Assembly: GCF_030348825.1 (NCBI RefSeq)
Contig: NZ_JAUCES010000005.1
Span: 1,364,001-1,428,000, forward strand
DNA: 64,000 bases
Origin: Fictibacillus sp. b24
GTDB taxonomy: Bacteria; Bacillota; Bacilli; Bacillales; Fictibacillaceae
Reading direction: 5' to 3'
The position numbers and the translations under genes are program-made. The number at the start of each line of letters is the position of its first letter. The stretch's first letter is position 1. Below the pieces are notes generated by a model. It was not told the DNA's origin. It did no database searches and worked only from the letters and a program-made list of their open reading frames with translations. This document shows positions 18,002 through 28,531 of the stretch, in pieces.

Positions 18002-19546
18002 CCATTTTTTTATGAATGGTATGTGCTTTAAATCTTCTTTTCCTAAAAGCTTAAAAAAGATCAGTGTGAACAAATAAAGGCAGCATGTTGCTGTAACACA
18101 GATGATTAGACCTTGCAGTGGTGGAAACTGTGGCATCATATAACGGTATAAGTATACTGCGCCTCCGCCTGTAATGATTATAGCTAGCAAACAAAATACA
18201 AAATCTTTCACAACGATTGTATAGCTGATTGCTTTTATAACTGTAGCAAAGTGCAGCAATGTTACGACAACTATACTAATTACTATACCGAGAGCAGCGC
18301 CCATAATTCCAAATTCTGGACGTGTAGCAAGTGCAAAGATGGCTGTTAATTTCACTAGTGCACCAATAAGGCTATTGATCATCGCAGACCGAGCCAAGTC
18401 TAGGGCTTGAAGAACAGCTTGCAATGGACCTTGAAAATAGAGAAAAAAGAAAAAAGGAGTCATAATCTTTACATAAGAAGCAGATGCTGGTGAATCATAC
18501 ATCAAGTCCATGATGGGAACAGCAAAAACATACATTACAACTGCCGCAATACCACCTGATAGCATGGAGAGCTTCAACGCTTGATTAAGCCGGTGCTCGA
18601 TAAGATGGTATTTTTTTTGTGCATTCGCTTCACTTATAGCAGGGACCAAAGACACAGAAAGAGAATAGGTTATGAACGTTGGCAAAAACAATAAAGGAAT
18701 AACATAGCCTGCAAGTTCCCCATATTGGGCTGTGGCTAAAGCTGTGGTGATTCCGGCAAGTGCTAAACTTTTTGCAACAACGATTGGTTCGAAAAAGTAC
18801 GAAACCGAACCGATCAATTGACTTCCTGTTGTAGGAAGTGCAATATTCAAAAGGTCTTTCAGTGTTTCGTGTCCTTCTTTTAACTGTTTGAAGAAGCCTT
18901 TTCGTATGCGCATTTTCTTTTTTACTTTGAACATGGAAAACATGTATAACAGAGATGCGAGTTCTCCGATGATTACAGAGATCATCGCCCCAGCCGCTGC
19001 GTATTCAACGCCGTATGGCAGAAAAAGGCCGGTTAAAAGAGCTACGAGGGCAATCCTGACAACCTGCTCGATCACTTGTGAATAAGCGGAAGGTCTCATG
19101 TTCTGCAGTCCTTGGAAGTATCCTCTCAATACAGAGGATACAGCGATTACAGGAACAACAGGTGCAATCGCGAGCAGCGGCCATATCGTTCTTTTATCTG
19201 TAAAAAAGTATTGAGCTAACAACGGGGCTGCAATAAATAAAGCAATCGTGATCAATATACTTAGAACACCAGTGATGGCGAGTGAAACGATTAAAATTTT
19301 CTTCACTTTCGATCTGTCACCTGTAGCATCAGCTTCCGCTACAAGCTTTGAAATAGCGATCGGAAGACCCAGTCTTGTCAGCGTAACGGCCAATAAAAAC
19401 GTTGGGACTGCCATCATATAGAGTCCAACACCTTCAGGTCCCATTACGCGTGCCATTACAATTCGGTTAACGAAACCAAGTATCCGAGTTACAAGACCTG
19501 CTAAAATAAGCAGAATCGTTCCTTGTACAAGTGTTTGTTTTGTCAT
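17996..19546 (-). CDS. spoVB: Stage V sporulation protein B (MOP-family lipid II flippase relative)
   Basis: Polytopic membrane protein of the MATE/MOP superfamily needed for spore cortex synthesis; relatives flip lipid-linked peptidoglycan precursors. About 516 aa with around 14 hydrophobic segments. It starts KQTLVQGTILLILAGLVTRI and contains GLPIAISKLVAEA, as in B. subtilis SpoVB. I start it at 19546 (MTKQTLVQG), behind AAAGGACAGG, rather than 10 codons further upstream. Confidence 0.92.
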   Translation of the reverse strand: MTKQTLVQGTILLILAGLVTRILGFVNRIVMARVMGPEGVGLYMMAVPTFLLAVTLTRLGLPIAISKLVAEADATGDRSKVKKILIVSLAITGVLSILITIALFIAAPLLAQYFFTDKRTIWPLLAIAPVVPVIAVSSVLRGYFQGLQNMRPSAYSQVIEQVVRIALVALLTGLFLPYGVEYAAAGAMISVIIGELASLLYMFSMFKVKKKMRIRKGFFKQLKEGHETLKDLLNIALPTTGSQLIGSVSYFFEPIVVAKSLALAGITTALATAQYGELAGYVIPLLFLPTFITYSLSVSLVPAISEANAQKKYHLIEHRLNQALKLSMLSGGIAAVVMYVFAVPIMDLMYDSPASASYVKIMTPFFFFLYFQGPLQAVLQALDLARSAMINSLIGALVKLTAIFALATRPEFGIMGAALGIVISIVVVTLLHFATVIKAISYTIVVKDFVFCLLAIIITGGGAVYLYRYMMPQFPPLQGLIICVTATCCLYLFTLIFFKLLGKEDLKHIPFIKKWV

Positions 19547-19641
19547 TTTAACCTGTCCTTTCTTGGACAATCTCATATATCACTATATGCACGATGTGTG
19601 AAAGGTCATGACAGCTTGTTTCATATTGAAAGGAGAGAAGA

Positions 19642-19887
19642 ATGATGGAGGATACTCATTTTACTCATTGGAAAAAAGAAGTGAAGCCAGCCGTACAGAG
19701 CAAAAAGGAAGAATTTCATTACATGGGGTATGAAAGTGTTACAGAAGAGGAAATATGGGAATGTGTACAGGCTAGGTTAAAGAAAAAAAAGATCGAGCCT
19801 CGTCTGCATGCGCTAGTCGATCAAATTTTAGCACTTTCACTGAATGATTTTATGACATGGCTAACGATTCAATCTTATAAAGAATAG
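19642..19887 (+). CDS. comN: Post-transcriptional regulator ComN
   Basis: 81-aa homologue of ComN (YrzD), which in B. subtilis promotes comE mRNA accumulation and associates with DivIVA. The family's central region is visible (GYESVTEEEIWECVQARLKKKK), as is the C-terminal LSLNDFMTWLTIQSYKE. ATGATG start behind AAGGAGAG. Located between spoVB and secD, as in B. subtilis. Confidence 0.85.
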   Translation: MMEDTHFTHWKKEVKPAVQSKKEEFHYMGYESVTEEEIWECVQARLKKKKIEPRLHALVDQILALSLNDFMTWLTIQSYKE

Positions 19888-19894
19888 TGATATC

Positions 19895-19925
19895 AAAAGT
19901 GAAGCAGATGCTTCACTTTGTTTAT
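19895..19925 (+). terminator. Terminator after comN
   Basis: Stem AAAGTGAAGC / GCTTCACTTT followed by a T-rich stretch. Confidence 0.85.
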
Positions 19926-19954
19926 GTTTTATTTATGAACAATCACAGGACAAA

Positions 19955-19984
19955 TTGACAGAAAAAAACAACAATCGCTATAAT
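19955..19984 (+). promoter_or_regulatory. Consensus sigma-A promoter of secD-secF
   Basis: Perfect TTGACA, 18-base spacer, perfect TATAAT, about 70 bases upstream of the secD start. Confidence 0.85.
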
Positions 19985-20054
19985 GGGAAGGATTAGTATT
20001 CGTACTTATACATAGTGTTGTCTTTTTGGTGCAGCATGAAGGAGGTTTCTTAAA

Positions 20055-21368
20055 GTGGTAAAGAGAAGTAAGATCGTCATCTTTTTTGTCGTACTTCTAA
20101 TGTTTGCCGCACTTATTGGGCTTACGACAGAAAAAATCGTAAAAGAAACAAAGCTTGGACTTGATCTCCAAGGCGGTTTTGAAGTGCTTTATGAAGTTGA
20201 ACCTGTAAAAAAAGGTCAAAAAATAACGGAAGAAACGTTAAAGAGCACGGTAGAAGCGTTAAACAGCCGTATCAACGTGTTAGGTGTGTCTGAACCTGAC
20301 ATTCAGATCGAAGGCAACAATCGTATCCGTGTTCAACTTGCTGGAGTGTCTGATCAAAATAAAGCGCGTGAACTATTGTCTACACAAGCAGAACTTACGT
20401 TTCGTGATGTAAATGACAAAGTGTTGCTTGATGGATCTGATTTAAAAGGAAATGCTGCAAAACAGTCATTTGCGCAACAAACGAATAATCCAATAGTAAC
20501 ACTTGAACTTAAAGATGCTGATAAGTTCAAACAAGTTACTGAACAAATCGTGAACATGCCTCCTGGTGAAAATGTTCTTGTTATTTGGTTAGATTTTGAA
20601 AAAGGTGATTCGTTTAAGAAAGAACAGCAAAAAGAATTAGCTGGTAAGGAGCCCAAATATATTTCTGCTCCTGCCGTTAATCAAGTGCTTTCGCAAAGCG
20701 ACGTTATGATCGAGGGATCTTTCTCAGTAGAGGAAGCACAAAGTCTTGCAAGCATCTTAAATGCAGGAGCTTTGCCAGTTAAGCTTGATGAAGTATATTC
20801 TACATCTGTTGGAGCAAAATTCGGTGAAAAAGCATTAAATGAAACAGTATTTGCTGGCTTTATCGGTATTGCAGCAATCTTTTTATTCATGCTGATCTTC
20901 TACCGTATCCCAGGAATCATTGCTGTATTAACTCTATCCATCTATATTTGGTTGATTTTAGCCATTTTCTATTTAATGAACGGCGTTTTAACATTGCCTG
21001 GTATCGCAGCACTTATTCTAGGTGTGGGTATGGCAGTTGACGCTAACATTATTACTTATGAACGTATAAAAGAGGAATTGAGAAGCGGAAAATCCGTTTT
21101 AAGTGCTTTTAAAGCGGGGAACCGCCGTTCATTTACAACGATCTTTGATGCAAACATTACAACGATTCTTGCAGCAGCTGTTTTATTCGCTTATGGGACG
21201 AGTTCAGTAAAAGGTTTTGCATTGGTTTTAATCATTTCGGTACTGGCAAGTTTCATCACAGCCGTTTTCGGAACAAGACTATTCCTTGGACTATGGGTAC
21301 AGTCACGTGTGATGGATAAAAAGCCAGGGTTGTTTGGTGTAAAGGAGAGTGACATCCGTGAGCTTTAA
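20055..21368 (+). CDS. secD: Protein translocase subunit SecD (separate from SecF)
   Basis: RND-type membrane subunit that uses the proton gradient to help complete Sec-dependent export. 437 aa: an N-terminal helix (8-24), a large extracytoplasmic P1 domain (TKLGLDLQGGFEVLYEVE onward), then five C-terminal helices including the conserved GVGMAVDANIITYERIKEELRSGKS loop. GTG start behind AAGGAGG. B. subtilis encodes one fused SecDF; here SecD ends in a stop and SecF follows in another frame. Confidence 0.95.
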   Translation: MVKRSKIVIFFVVLLMFAALIGLTTEKIVKETKLGLDLQGGFEVLYEVEPVKKGQKITEETLKSTVEALNSRINVLGVSEPDIQIEGNNRIRVQLAGVSDQNKARELLSTQAELTFRDVNDKVLLDGSDLKGNAAKQSFAQQTNNPIVTLELKDADKFKQVTEQIVNMPPGENVLVIWLDFEKGDSFKKEQQKELAGKEPKYISAPAVNQVLSQSDVMIEGSFSVEEAQSLASILNAGALPVKLDEVYSTSVGAKFGEKALNETVFAGFIGIAAIFLFMLIFYRIPGIIAVLTLSIYIWLILAIFYLMNGVLTLPGIAALILGVGMAVDANIITYERIKEELRSGKSVLSAFKAGNRRSFTTIFDANITTILAAAVLFAYGTSSVKGFALVLIISVLASFITAVFGTRLFLGLWVQSRVMDKKPGLFGVKESDIREL

Positions 21369-22266
21369 TTACGACTTTGTAAAAAACAGAAACCTTTATT
21401 TCATCATCTCAACTCTCCTTACGATTGTTGGAATTGTATTTTTGCTTACAATCGGTCTGAAACTTGGTATTGATTTTGATAGTGGTTCACGTGTTAATAT
21501 TCAAGCGACTGAAACGTTAACAAATGAAGGTGTTGAAGAAGAGTTTAAGTCACTTGGTCTAGATCCAGAATCGGTTGTATTAGCCGGAAATAATGATCAA
21601 GCAAATGTTGCATTTAAGGGAGCATTATCAAAAGACGAAGTGGCAAAGATAAACACCCATTTTGAAGATAAATATGGGGAAACACCAAGTATAAGTACTG
21701 TAACACCGACTGTTGGCCGTGAGCTTGCACAAAACGCCCTATTTGCAGTTCTTATTGCTTCAGTTGGTATTATTATCTATGTAGCATTCCGTTTCGAGTG
21801 GTCCATGGCTGTTGCATCCGTTGTCGCGTTACTGCACGATGCGTTTATGATCATTGCAATCTTTAGCATCTTAAGAATTGAAGTTGATCTACCGTTCATC
21901 GCAGCTGTTTTGACCATTGTTGGTTATTCCATCAACGATACGATTGTTACATTTGACCGTATTCGTGAAAACATGAAACTTGAAAAAGTAAAAACACAAG
22001 AAAAGCTAGCTGAAATCGTTAATAGAAGTATTCGTGAAACGTTAGGTCGATCCATCAATACTGTACTGACGGTAATCATCGCAGCAGTTGCTCTCTTGAT
22101 TTTTGGAGCAGATTCAATCAGAAACTTCTCCATTGCCTTGTTAATTGGTCTTACTTTTGGTGCTTACTCATCAATCTTTATCGCCTCTCAGTTGTGGTAC
22201 GTAATGAAATCACGACAGATGAAATCGAAAAAGACACGACCTGTTGAAGCAGAACCAGAAATCTAA
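21358..22266 (+). CDS. secF: Protein translocase subunit SecF
   Basis: Partner of SecD. 302 aa: first helix (about 11-31), GLDFDSG-type motif (GIDFDSGSRVNIQ), P4 domain, then five helices with the conserved VVALLHDAFMIIAIFSI and VGYSINDTIVTFDRIREN. I chose GTG 21358, 11 bases past AAGGAG; another GTG lies 9 bases upstream. It overlaps the end of secD by 11 bases in a different frame, so the two are translationally coupled rather than fused. Confidence 0.94.
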   Translation: MSFNYDFVKNRNLYFIISTLLTIVGIVFLLTIGLKLGIDFDSGSRVNIQATETLTNEGVEEEFKSLGLDPESVVLAGNNDQANVAFKGALSKDEVAKINTHFEDKYGETPSISTVTPTVGRELAQNALFAVLIASVGIIIYVAFRFEWSMAVASVVALLHDAFMIIAIFSILRIEVDLPFIAAVLTIVGYSINDTIVTFDRIRENMKLEKVKTQEKLAEIVNRSIRETLGRSINTVLTVIIAAVALLIFGADSIRNFSIALLIGLTFGAYSSIFIASQLWYVMKSRQMKSKKTRPVEAEPEI

Positions 22267-22339
22267 AGATAAATTTCATTCATAAATTGTCACCTCTTAT
22301 CCTGTTTTGTATAATGAATAGGTTAAGAGGTGATTTTTT

Positions 22340-24691
22340 ATGCTGGAGCCTAGAACAAGGTGGGAAATCCAAAAACCTTCTGAAGAAAAGGCAAAATGGT
22401 TGTCCCAAGAATTAGACGTACCTCTGCTTATAGCAAATTTGCTAATCGTTAGAGGGATTGAGACAATAGAAGAAGCACAAGCATTTTTAAAAATAGATAC
22501 GAATCAGTTTCACGATCCTTTCTTGATGGATGGCATGAAAGAAAGTGTTGAACGGATACATAAAGCGATAGAATCTGAAGAAAAGATATTGATTTTTGGA
22601 GACTATGATGCAGACGGTGTCAGCAGTACAACGGTTATGTATTATGCGCTGAAAGAATTAGGGGCACAGTTTGATTATTATATTCCGAATCGATTCACAG
22701 AGGGATACGGACCTAATGAACCCGCTCTCAGAAAAGCGAAAGAAGACGGCTATTCACTTGTAGTAACTGTTGATACGGGAATTTCTGCTGTACATGAGGC
22801 AGCTGTTGCTAAAGAGATCGGGCTTGATTTTATCATTACCGATCATCATGAAGCGCCGCCTGTATTACCAGATGCTTATAGCATCATTAATCCTAAAAAA
22901 CCTGGCTGCACATATCCTTTTTCCGGTCTAGCGGGTGTAGGAGTCGCTTTTAAAGTAGCGCATGCGCTTCACGGAAAACCTTTGCTGCACTTGCTTGATT
23001 TTGCGTGTATAGGAACAATTGCAGACCTTGTACCACTTGTTGATGAAAATAGAGTGATCGCGAAACTTGGAATAGAAGCACTCTCAAAAACAGATAAGAT
23101 AGGTTTGCAAGAGCTGTTAAAAGTAGCAGGACTTTACGAAAAAGAACTTTCAGCAGAAGATGTAGGGTTTGCGATCGGACCGAGAGTAAACGCAGCAGGC
23201 AGGCTTGGATCAGCGATGCCAGTTGTAGAGTTGTTTACCTCAAACGACCGTGAAGAATCTGCCATGCTGTCTGAAGAGATCGATTCGGTTAACAAAGAGC
23301 GTCAAGGGATCGTTAATGAGATCACGAAAGAAGCAATCACTATGGTTGAAGAGAGTTTTCCGCCTGACGAAAATGAAGTGCTAGTTCTTGCGAAAGAAGG
23401 TTGGAACCCGGGGGTTATCGGAATAGTAGCCTCCCGATTGGTAGAAAAATTTTACCGGCCAACCATCGTGCTTTGTTTGGATCATGAAAAGGAAACGGCA
23501 AAAGGATCGGCCAGAAGCATAAAAGGTTTCGATATGTTTGAGAATCTGTCCGAATCAAGAGATATCCTGCCTCATTTCGGAGGTCACCCGATGGCAGCAG
23601 GTATGACATTGTCGATGCATGATGTGGATGAGCTGAGAAAGAGGCTCATTAAGCAAGCGAAAAATTGTTTACAACCAGAAGATTATCTTCCGGTTACTTC
23701 TATTGACCTTAGTGCTAGTCTAGGCGAGGTTTCACTGGAAACAGTTGAGATGCTAAGTACTTTAGCTCCTTTTGGTGTAGGAAATCCATCACCTCGTGTA
23801 TTGATTGAAGAAGTGCCTATACGCGAGATGAAAAGGATTGGTAGTCAGTCAAACCACCTAAAATTACAGGTAGGAAATGGTGAGATGTCTGTATTAGATT
23901 GTATTGGTTTTCAAAAAGGAAGTTTATTTGATGAGATGACTCCTTACTCCTTGCTTTCATTAGTCGGTCAAATTCAATTAAACGAATGGAACGGTTATCG
24001 AAAACCTCAACTTCTTCTTGAAGATCTTTCTGTAAATCATTTTCAGCTTTTTGACTACCGTGGTCTAAAAGACGCTGGTAAAAGGTTGATTGGTCTGCCA
24101 TACTCCAAAACATGTTTTATCGCGTTTGAAAAAGATACATTAAAACTTGCGGGACTAGAGGGATTAACTGAACACGTGATCGGAGAAGATGAGCTTTCTA
24201 CACTTCCGAAAGATTATTTTAAAGATAAATATTTAGTGTTCTTAGATGTCCCTTCCTCTCTTGTTCGTTTTTCAGAATGGCTGGAAACGATCGGAGAACC
24301 ATCTCGGATTTATGCGGTGTTCCACCAAAACACAGAACACTTTTTTACTACGCTGCCAACAAGAGAACACTTTAAATGGTTTTATGGATTTTTAGCCAAA
24401 CGAAAAACGTTTAATGTTCGTAAAGATGGTGCAGAACTCGCGAAATGGAAGGGCTGGTCAAAAGAAACAATAGATTTTATGTCAAAGGTGTTTTTTGAGC
24501 TGGATTTTGTTACAATAGACGATGGTGTTATTTTCATTAATAAAGAACCTAGCAAAAGAGAATTAGAAAGTTCTGAAACATATCAGAAAAAGTTTGAACA
24601 AGCAGACATAGAAAATCAGCTCGTTTATTCTTCTTATCATTCTTTAAAAAGCTGGTTTACAGAACAAACCCGGCCAAAAGCCAGTTTGTAA
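22340..24691 (+). CDS. recJ: Single-stranded-DNA-specific exonuclease RecJ
   Basis: 5'-3' single-strand exonuclease of recombination and mismatch repair. 783 aa. DHH-family motifs: DYDADG (88-93), [15 protein letters not shown] (around 158) and the DHHA1 segment [14 protein letters not shown]-like and C-terminal extension domains match the long Bacillus form (YrvE). RBS AAGAGGTGA. Stop lies 20 bases upstream of apt. Confidence 0.95.
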   Translation: MLEPRTRWEIQKPSEEKAKWLSQELDVPLLIANLLIVRGIETIEEAQAFLKIDTNQFHDPFLMDGMKESVERIHKAIESEEKILIFGDYDADGVSSTTVMYYALKELGAQFDYYIPNRFTEGYGPNEPALRKAKEDGYSLVVTVDTGISAVHEAAVAKEIGLDFIITDHHEAPPVLPDAYSIINPKKPGCTYPFSGLAGVGVAFKVAHALHGKPLLHLLDFACIGTIADLVPLVDENRVIAKLGIEALSKTDKIGLQELLKVAGLYEKELSAEDVGFAIGPRVNAAGRLGSAMPVVELFTSNDREESAMLSEEIDSVNKERQGIVNEITKEAITMVEESFPPDENEVLVLAKEGWNPGVIGIVASRLVEKFYRPTIVLCLDHEKETAKGSARSIKGFDMFENLSESRDILPHFGGHPMAAGMTLSMHDVDELRKRLIKQAKNCLQPEDYLPVTSIDLSASLGEVSLETVEMLSTLAPFGVGNPSPRVLIEEVPIREMKRIGSQSNHLKLQVGNGEMSVLDCIGFQKGSLFDEMTPYSLLSLVGQIQLNEWNGYRKPQLLLEDLSVNHFQLFDYRGLKDAGKRLIGLPYSKTCFIAFEKDTLKLAGLEGLTEHVIGEDELSTLPKDYFKDKYLVFLDVPSSLVRFSEWLETIGEPSRIYAVFHQNTEHFFTTLPTREHFKWFYGFLAKRKTFNVRKDGAELAKWKGWSKETIDFMSKVFFELDFVTIDDGVIFINKEPSKRELESSETYQKKFEQADIENQLVYSSYHSLKSWFTEQTRPKASL

Positions 24692-24711
24692 TTTTCAGGA
24701 GGCAAAGATTC

Positions 24712-25224
24712 ATGGATTATAAGCCGTTTATTTCAGTAGTAGAAGATTTTCCAATCGAAGGCATTCGTTTTAAAGATATCACTTCACTTATGTCTGATGG
24801 TGCAGTATATAAACAAGCAATGGATGATATTGCTGTGTACGCTAAAGAAAAACAGGTCGATGTAATTGTTGGACCTGAAGCACGCGGATTTATCGTAGGA
24901 TGTCCTGTAGCTTACACTCTTGGACTAGGATTTGTTCCGGTTCGAAAAGAAGGAAAACTTCCTCGTGAAGTAATTAAGGTCGATTACGGTCTTGAATATG
25001 GTAAAGATGTTTTAACGATGCATAAAGACGCGATCAAACCAGGACAAAGAGTCTTGATCACAGACGATTTACTTGCAACAGGCGGAACAATTGAAGCAAC
25101 GATTAAGCTTGTTGAAGAACTTGGCGGAGTAGTTGTAGGTATCGCATTCATGATCGAACTTACTTACTTAGATGGCCGCAAGAAACTTTCAGGTTATGAT
25201 ATCTTCACTTTAACTCAATACTAA
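24712..25224 (+). CDS. apt: Adenine phosphoribosyltransferase
   Basis: Salvages adenine with PRPP to AMP. 170 aa with the PRPP-binding motif [13 protein letters not shown] (about 103-115), the [10 protein letters not shown] segment and the flexible loop [10 protein letters not shown]. Sits between recJ and relA, as in B. subtilis. Confidence 0.96.
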   Translation: MDYKPFISVVEDFPIEGIRFKDITSLMSDGAVYKQAMDDIAVYAKEKQVDVIVGPEARGFIVGCPVAYTLGLGFVPVRKEGKLPREVIKVDYGLEYGKDVLTMHKDAIKPGQRVLITDDLLATGGTIEATIKLVEELGGVVVGIAFMIELTYLDGRKKLSGYDIFTLTQY

Positions 25225-25229
25225 ACAGA

Positions 25230-25264
25230 TGAGAGAGTTCCTATTAAAGGGGCTCTTTTTTAGT
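25230..25264 (+). terminator. Terminator after apt
   Basis: Stem AGAGTTCC / GGGGCTCT (two G-T wobbles) followed by TTTTTT. Confidence 0.8.
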
Positions 25265-25328
25265 TCTTTTCTAAAAGGTTGTTTTTTTAAACATTGTGCT
25301 TAAATTATTGTATTCTCACCACTGATAA

Positions 25329-25461
25329 GTTGTTTGGAGTGGAAGGCGCGAGACTCCTGCGGGACAAGCGGTCAGGTGAGACCCTTAAGGGCGCAATGCG
25401 GCAAGGGGCTCACCGCCTGCCCCGCGGAAAGCGAAGCGCCTGGAGCGGAAATCAACTACAC
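25329..25461 (+). repeat. GC-rich intergenic repeat, copy C
   Basis: 133-bp uninterrupted copy in the apt-relA gap. Its AT-rich flanks are complementary (TTTTCTAAAAGGTTGTTTTTTT on the left, GAAAACAGCCTTTTTTT on the right), showing that the full element is longer than the GC-rich core and has inverted ends. Confidence 0.9.
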
Positions 25462-25546
25462 TCAAAAACATGGAGTGAGAAAACAGCCTTTTTTTACAAT
25501 CCTGTCACAAAAACTGCCCATTCATTCGACAAATTTCGTTTTTCGC

Positions 25547-25575
25547 TTTACATGAGGGTTCAATTTAACGATAAT
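25547..25575 (+). promoter_or_regulatory. Probable sigma-A promoter of relA
   Basis: TTTACA, 17-base spacer, GATAAT, about 35 bases before the relA start and just downstream of repeat copy C. Confidence 0.6.
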
Positions 25576-25610
25576 AGAAGCAATATACAATGACAACGTA
25601 AGGTGATTCC

Positions 25611-27794
25611 ATGACGATTGAGCAAGTATTGCAAAAAGCGGAAAGCTATCTGTCTAAAGACGACATCGGCTTTATTACGAAGGCCTATGAATACGCAAAA
25701 AGTGCACATGAGGGACAATTCCGTAAATCGGGAGAGCCCTATATTCATCATCCTGTTGAAGTAGCAGCCATCCTTGTTAACCTGCAAATGGATCCTGTAA
25801 CTGTAGCTGCAGGGTTTCTTCACGATGTAGTTGAAGACACCTCTATTACTCTTAAGGATATATCCAACCAGTTTAATGAAGAAGTGGCTATGCTTGTTGA
25901 TGGTGTTACAAAACTGAAGAAGATCAAGTTCAAGTCAAAAGAGGAACAACAGGCTGAGAACCACCGCAAAATGTTTGTTGCGATGGCACAAGATATCAGA
26001 TGTATTTTGATCAAGCTTGCTGACCGTCTTCACAACATGCGTACACTGAAACATATGCCAAAAGAAAAACAGATTCAAAAAGCGAATGAAACGCTCGAAA
26101 TCTTCGCTCCGCTTGCCCATCGTCTTGGGATTTCAACCATTAAGTGGGAGCTTGAAGATGTTTCTTTAAGGTACCTAAATCCACAGCAATACTACAGAAT
26201 CGTTAACTTAATGCAGCAAAAACGCGCTGAACGGGAAGAGTATGTTCATCTAGTGATGGATGAAATGAAGAGCAAGTTAAAAGAAGTTAACATTCAGGTA
26301 GATATTTCTGGAAGACCGAAACATATTTACAGCATCTATCGGAAAATGGCTAAGCAAGGCAAGCAGTTTAACGAGATATATGACCTGCTTGCCGTTCGAA
26401 TTATCGTTCAAAATATTAAAGATTGCTATGCTGCATTAGGGATTATCCACACTGCATATAAACCTATGCCAGGTCGCTTTAAAGATTATATTGCCATGCC
26501 TAAAGCAAATATGTACCAGTCCCTTCATACGACCGTTATCGGTCCAAAAGGAGATCCGCTTGAAGTCCAGATCAGAACGGCTGATATGCACCGTGTAGCG
26601 GAATACGGGATTGCTGCACACTGGGCTTATAAAGAAGGTGCTACGAAAGCACCTGTAAGTACTTTTGAAAATAAACTGACGTGGTTCCGTGAAATTCTTG
26701 AGTGGCAAAATGATGTTGTAGATGCCGAAGAATTTATGGAATCATTAAAAGTCGACCTTTTCTCTGATATGGTGTTTGTTTTCACGCCAAAAGGAGATGT
26801 ATATGAACTGCCTTCAGGTTCCGTTCCAATCGATTTTGCCTACCGTATTCATACTGAAATTGGGAATAGGTGTATTGGAGCTAAGGTGAACGGGAAGATG
26901 GTCACATTAGATTATCGCTTGAAAACTGGAGATATCATTGAGATTTTAACGAGTAAGCATTCTTATGGGCCAAGTCAAGATTGGCTGAAAATTACTCAAA
27001 GTTCTCATGCGAAAAATAAAATTCGTCAATGGTTTAAGCGTGAAAGAAGAGAAGAGAACGTTGCTAAAGGTAAAGAGCTCGTTGAAAAAGAGATTAAGAA
27101 TCGCGGTTACGAGCTTAAAGACATATTCACAACTGAAAATCTTCAATATGTAGCTCAAAAGTATAACTTTGCAGGCGAAGAAGACATGTATGCAGCAGTC
27201 GGATATAACGGTATTACTGCCGCTCAAATCGCTACACGTCTAACAGATAAAGTACGCCGTAAAAAAGAGCAGGATCCGGATAATTCAGAACTCCTCGACG
27301 CGATCAGGGATTCTGCTGAAAAGCCCGAACCAAAAAAACGAACAGATTCTGGCATCGTCGTAAAAGGCATTGATAATATGCTGATTCGTTTATCTAAATG
27401 CTGTAATCCAGTACCTGGAGATGACATTGTAGGTTACATTACAAAAGGGCGCGGTGTCTCTGTTCACCGAGAAGATTGTGTGAATGTTCATAACGAAGAT
27501 GCTCAGGTACGTTTGTTGCCTGTTGAGTGGGAAGGCAATTTGGAACAGCCTAAAAATTACAATGTGGACATTGAAATTAACGGCTTTGACCGACGCGGTC
27601 TTCTTAATGAGGTTCTGCAGGCAGTTGCAGAAACAAAGACAAATATCACAGCGGTTAGTGGTAAGTCAGATCGAAATAAAATGGCTACAATCAGCATGTC
27701 TATTTCAATTCACAATGTTAGCCATCTGCAAAAAGTTGTAGAGCGAATTAAACGTATTCCTGATATTTATGCCGTAAGACGGCTTATGCAATAG
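25611..27794 (+). CDS. relA: Bifunctional (p)ppGpp synthetase/hydrolase Rel
   Basis: Makes and degrades the stringent-response alarmones. 727 aa in the long RSH order: HD hydrolase domain with HDVVED (His71-Asp72), synthetase domain ([37 protein letters not shown]), TGS domain ([33 protein letters not shown]), zinc-finger-type region CCNPVPGD and C-terminal ACT domain (about 650-725). Both catalytic domains look intact. RBS AAGGTGATT. Confidence 0.97.
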   Translation: MTIEQVLQKAESYLSKDDIGFITKAYEYAKSAHEGQFRKSGEPYIHHPVEVAAILVNLQMDPVTVAAGFLHDVVEDTSITLKDISNQFNEEVAMLVDGVTKLKKIKFKSKEEQQAENHRKMFVAMAQDIRCILIKLADRLHNMRTLKHMPKEKQIQKANETLEIFAPLAHRLGISTIKWELEDVSLRYLNPQQYYRIVNLMQQKRAEREEYVHLVMDEMKSKLKEVNIQVDISGRPKHIYSIYRKMAKQGKQFNEIYDLLAVRIIVQNIKDCYAALGIIHTAYKPMPGRFKDYIAMPKANMYQSLHTTVIGPKGDPLEVQIRTADMHRVAEYGIAAHWAYKEGATKAPVSTFENKLTWFREILEWQNDVVDAEEFMESLKVDLFSDMVFVFTPKGDVYELPSGSVPIDFAYRIHTEIGNRCIGAKVNGKMVTLDYRLKTGDIIEILTSKHSYGPSQDWLKITQSSHAKNKIRQWFKRERREENVAKGKELVEKEIKNRGYELKDIFTTENLQYVAQKYNFAGEEDMYAAVGYNGITAAQIATRLTDKVRRKKEQDPDNSELLDAIRDSAEKPEPKKRTDSGIVVKGIDNMLIRLSKCCNPVPGDDIVGYITKGRGVSVHREDCVNVHNEDAQVRLLPVEWEGNLEQPKNYNVDIEINGFDRRGLLNEVLQAVAETKTNITAVSGKSDRNKMATISMSISIHNVSHLQKVVERIKRIPDIYAVRRLMQ

Positions 27795-27817
27795 GCTTTA
27801 AGGGAAGTGATCTTGTA

Positions 27818-28261
27818 ATGAAGGTAGTATTGCAGCGTGCTAAAAATGCAGAGGTTATAGTTGATTCTGAAGTGAAGGGCAAAATTGATAGCGGCCTTGT
27901 GCTATTAGTTGGTGTTACCCATGACGATACAGAGAAAGATGCAGATTATTTAGCAGAAAAAATTGTGAATCTCCGTATCTTTGAAGATGAAAATGAAAAA
28001 ATGAACCTATCACTCAAGGATATCGCCGGCAGCATACTTTCCATTTCTCAATTTACTTTGTATGGTGATACGAAAAAGGGAAGACGGCCGAATTTCATGG
28101 AAGCCGCTAAACCTGATCATGCGATTAACATGTATGAATATTTTAACAATAAGCTTAGTCATTTAGGCGTTCATGTGGAAACAGGTGTTTTTGGAGCGAT
28201 GATGGATGTAACGTTTACAAATGATGGTCCTGTAACCTTGATCTTAGATTCTAAAATGTAA
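27818..28261 (+). CDS. dtd: D-aminoacyl-tRNA deacylase
   Basis: Removes D-amino acids mischarged on tRNA. 147 aa with the two active-site motifs [15 protein letters not shown] (about 78-92) and the Gly-Pro motif TNDGPVT (from about 135). 23 bases downstream of relA, as in B. subtilis. Confidence 0.96.
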   Translation: MKVVLQRAKNAEVIVDSEVKGKIDSGLVLLVGVTHDDTEKDADYLAEKIVNLRIFEDENEKMNLSLKDIAGSILSISQFTLYGDTKKGRRPNFMEAAKPDHAINMYEYFNNKLSHLGVHVETGVFGAMMDVTFTNDGPVTLILDSKM

Positions 28262-28276
28262 ATACAAATGAATGAA

Positions 28277-28325
28277 ACCTCCGCCTTTATGGAAAGACTA
28301 AACCAAAAAAGGCGGAGGGGTTTTT
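28277..28325 (+). terminator. Terminator after dtd whose right arm contains the RBS of the next ORF
   Basis: Stem CCTCCGCCTTT / AAAGGCGGAGG with a roughly 20-base loop, then TTTTT running directly into an ATG. The right arm AGGCGGAGGGG is also the only Shine-Dalgarno sequence for the small ORF at 28326. Confidence 0.85.
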
Positions 28326-28499
28326 ATGAGGCAGAACCGAAAAGGTATTGAAGGGATTCCTGGTTGGAAGAATCTAAGCTTTCATGATTTTCTTTCTCTT
28401 GAAAAATCATCGAACAATATGGAACTCGCAGAAGAGTTTGGATTAAACTTGTACCAAGTAAATCAATTAAAGAAAAAAATAAAACGCGAAAACTATTGA
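28326..28499 (+). CDS. yrzK: Small conserved ORF, YrzK-like
   Basis: 57 aa: starts MRQNRKGIEGIPGWKNLSFHDFL and ends in a basic helix (NLYQVNQLKKKIKREN); it looks soluble, with a helix-turn-helix-like second half (MELAEEFGLNLYQVNQLKKKI). B. subtilis carries a small yrzK gene near dtd and hisS, the basis of the tentative symbol. Its RBS lies in the right arm of the dtd terminator, and its stop overlaps the -35 of the hisS promoter. No function known. Confidence 0.6.
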   Translation: MRQNRKGIEGIPGWKNLSFHDFLSLEKSSNNMELAEEFGLNLYQVNQLKKKIKRENY

Positions 28500-28525
28500 C
28501 ATCATACCCTAATGAAAAGTATGAT
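28496..28525 (+). promoter_or_regulatory. Sigma-A promoter of the hisS T-box leader
   Basis: TTGACA, 18-base spacer, TATGAT. The -35 overlaps the stop codon of the preceding small ORF. Confidence 0.8.
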
Positions 28526-28531
28526 AGTCTA

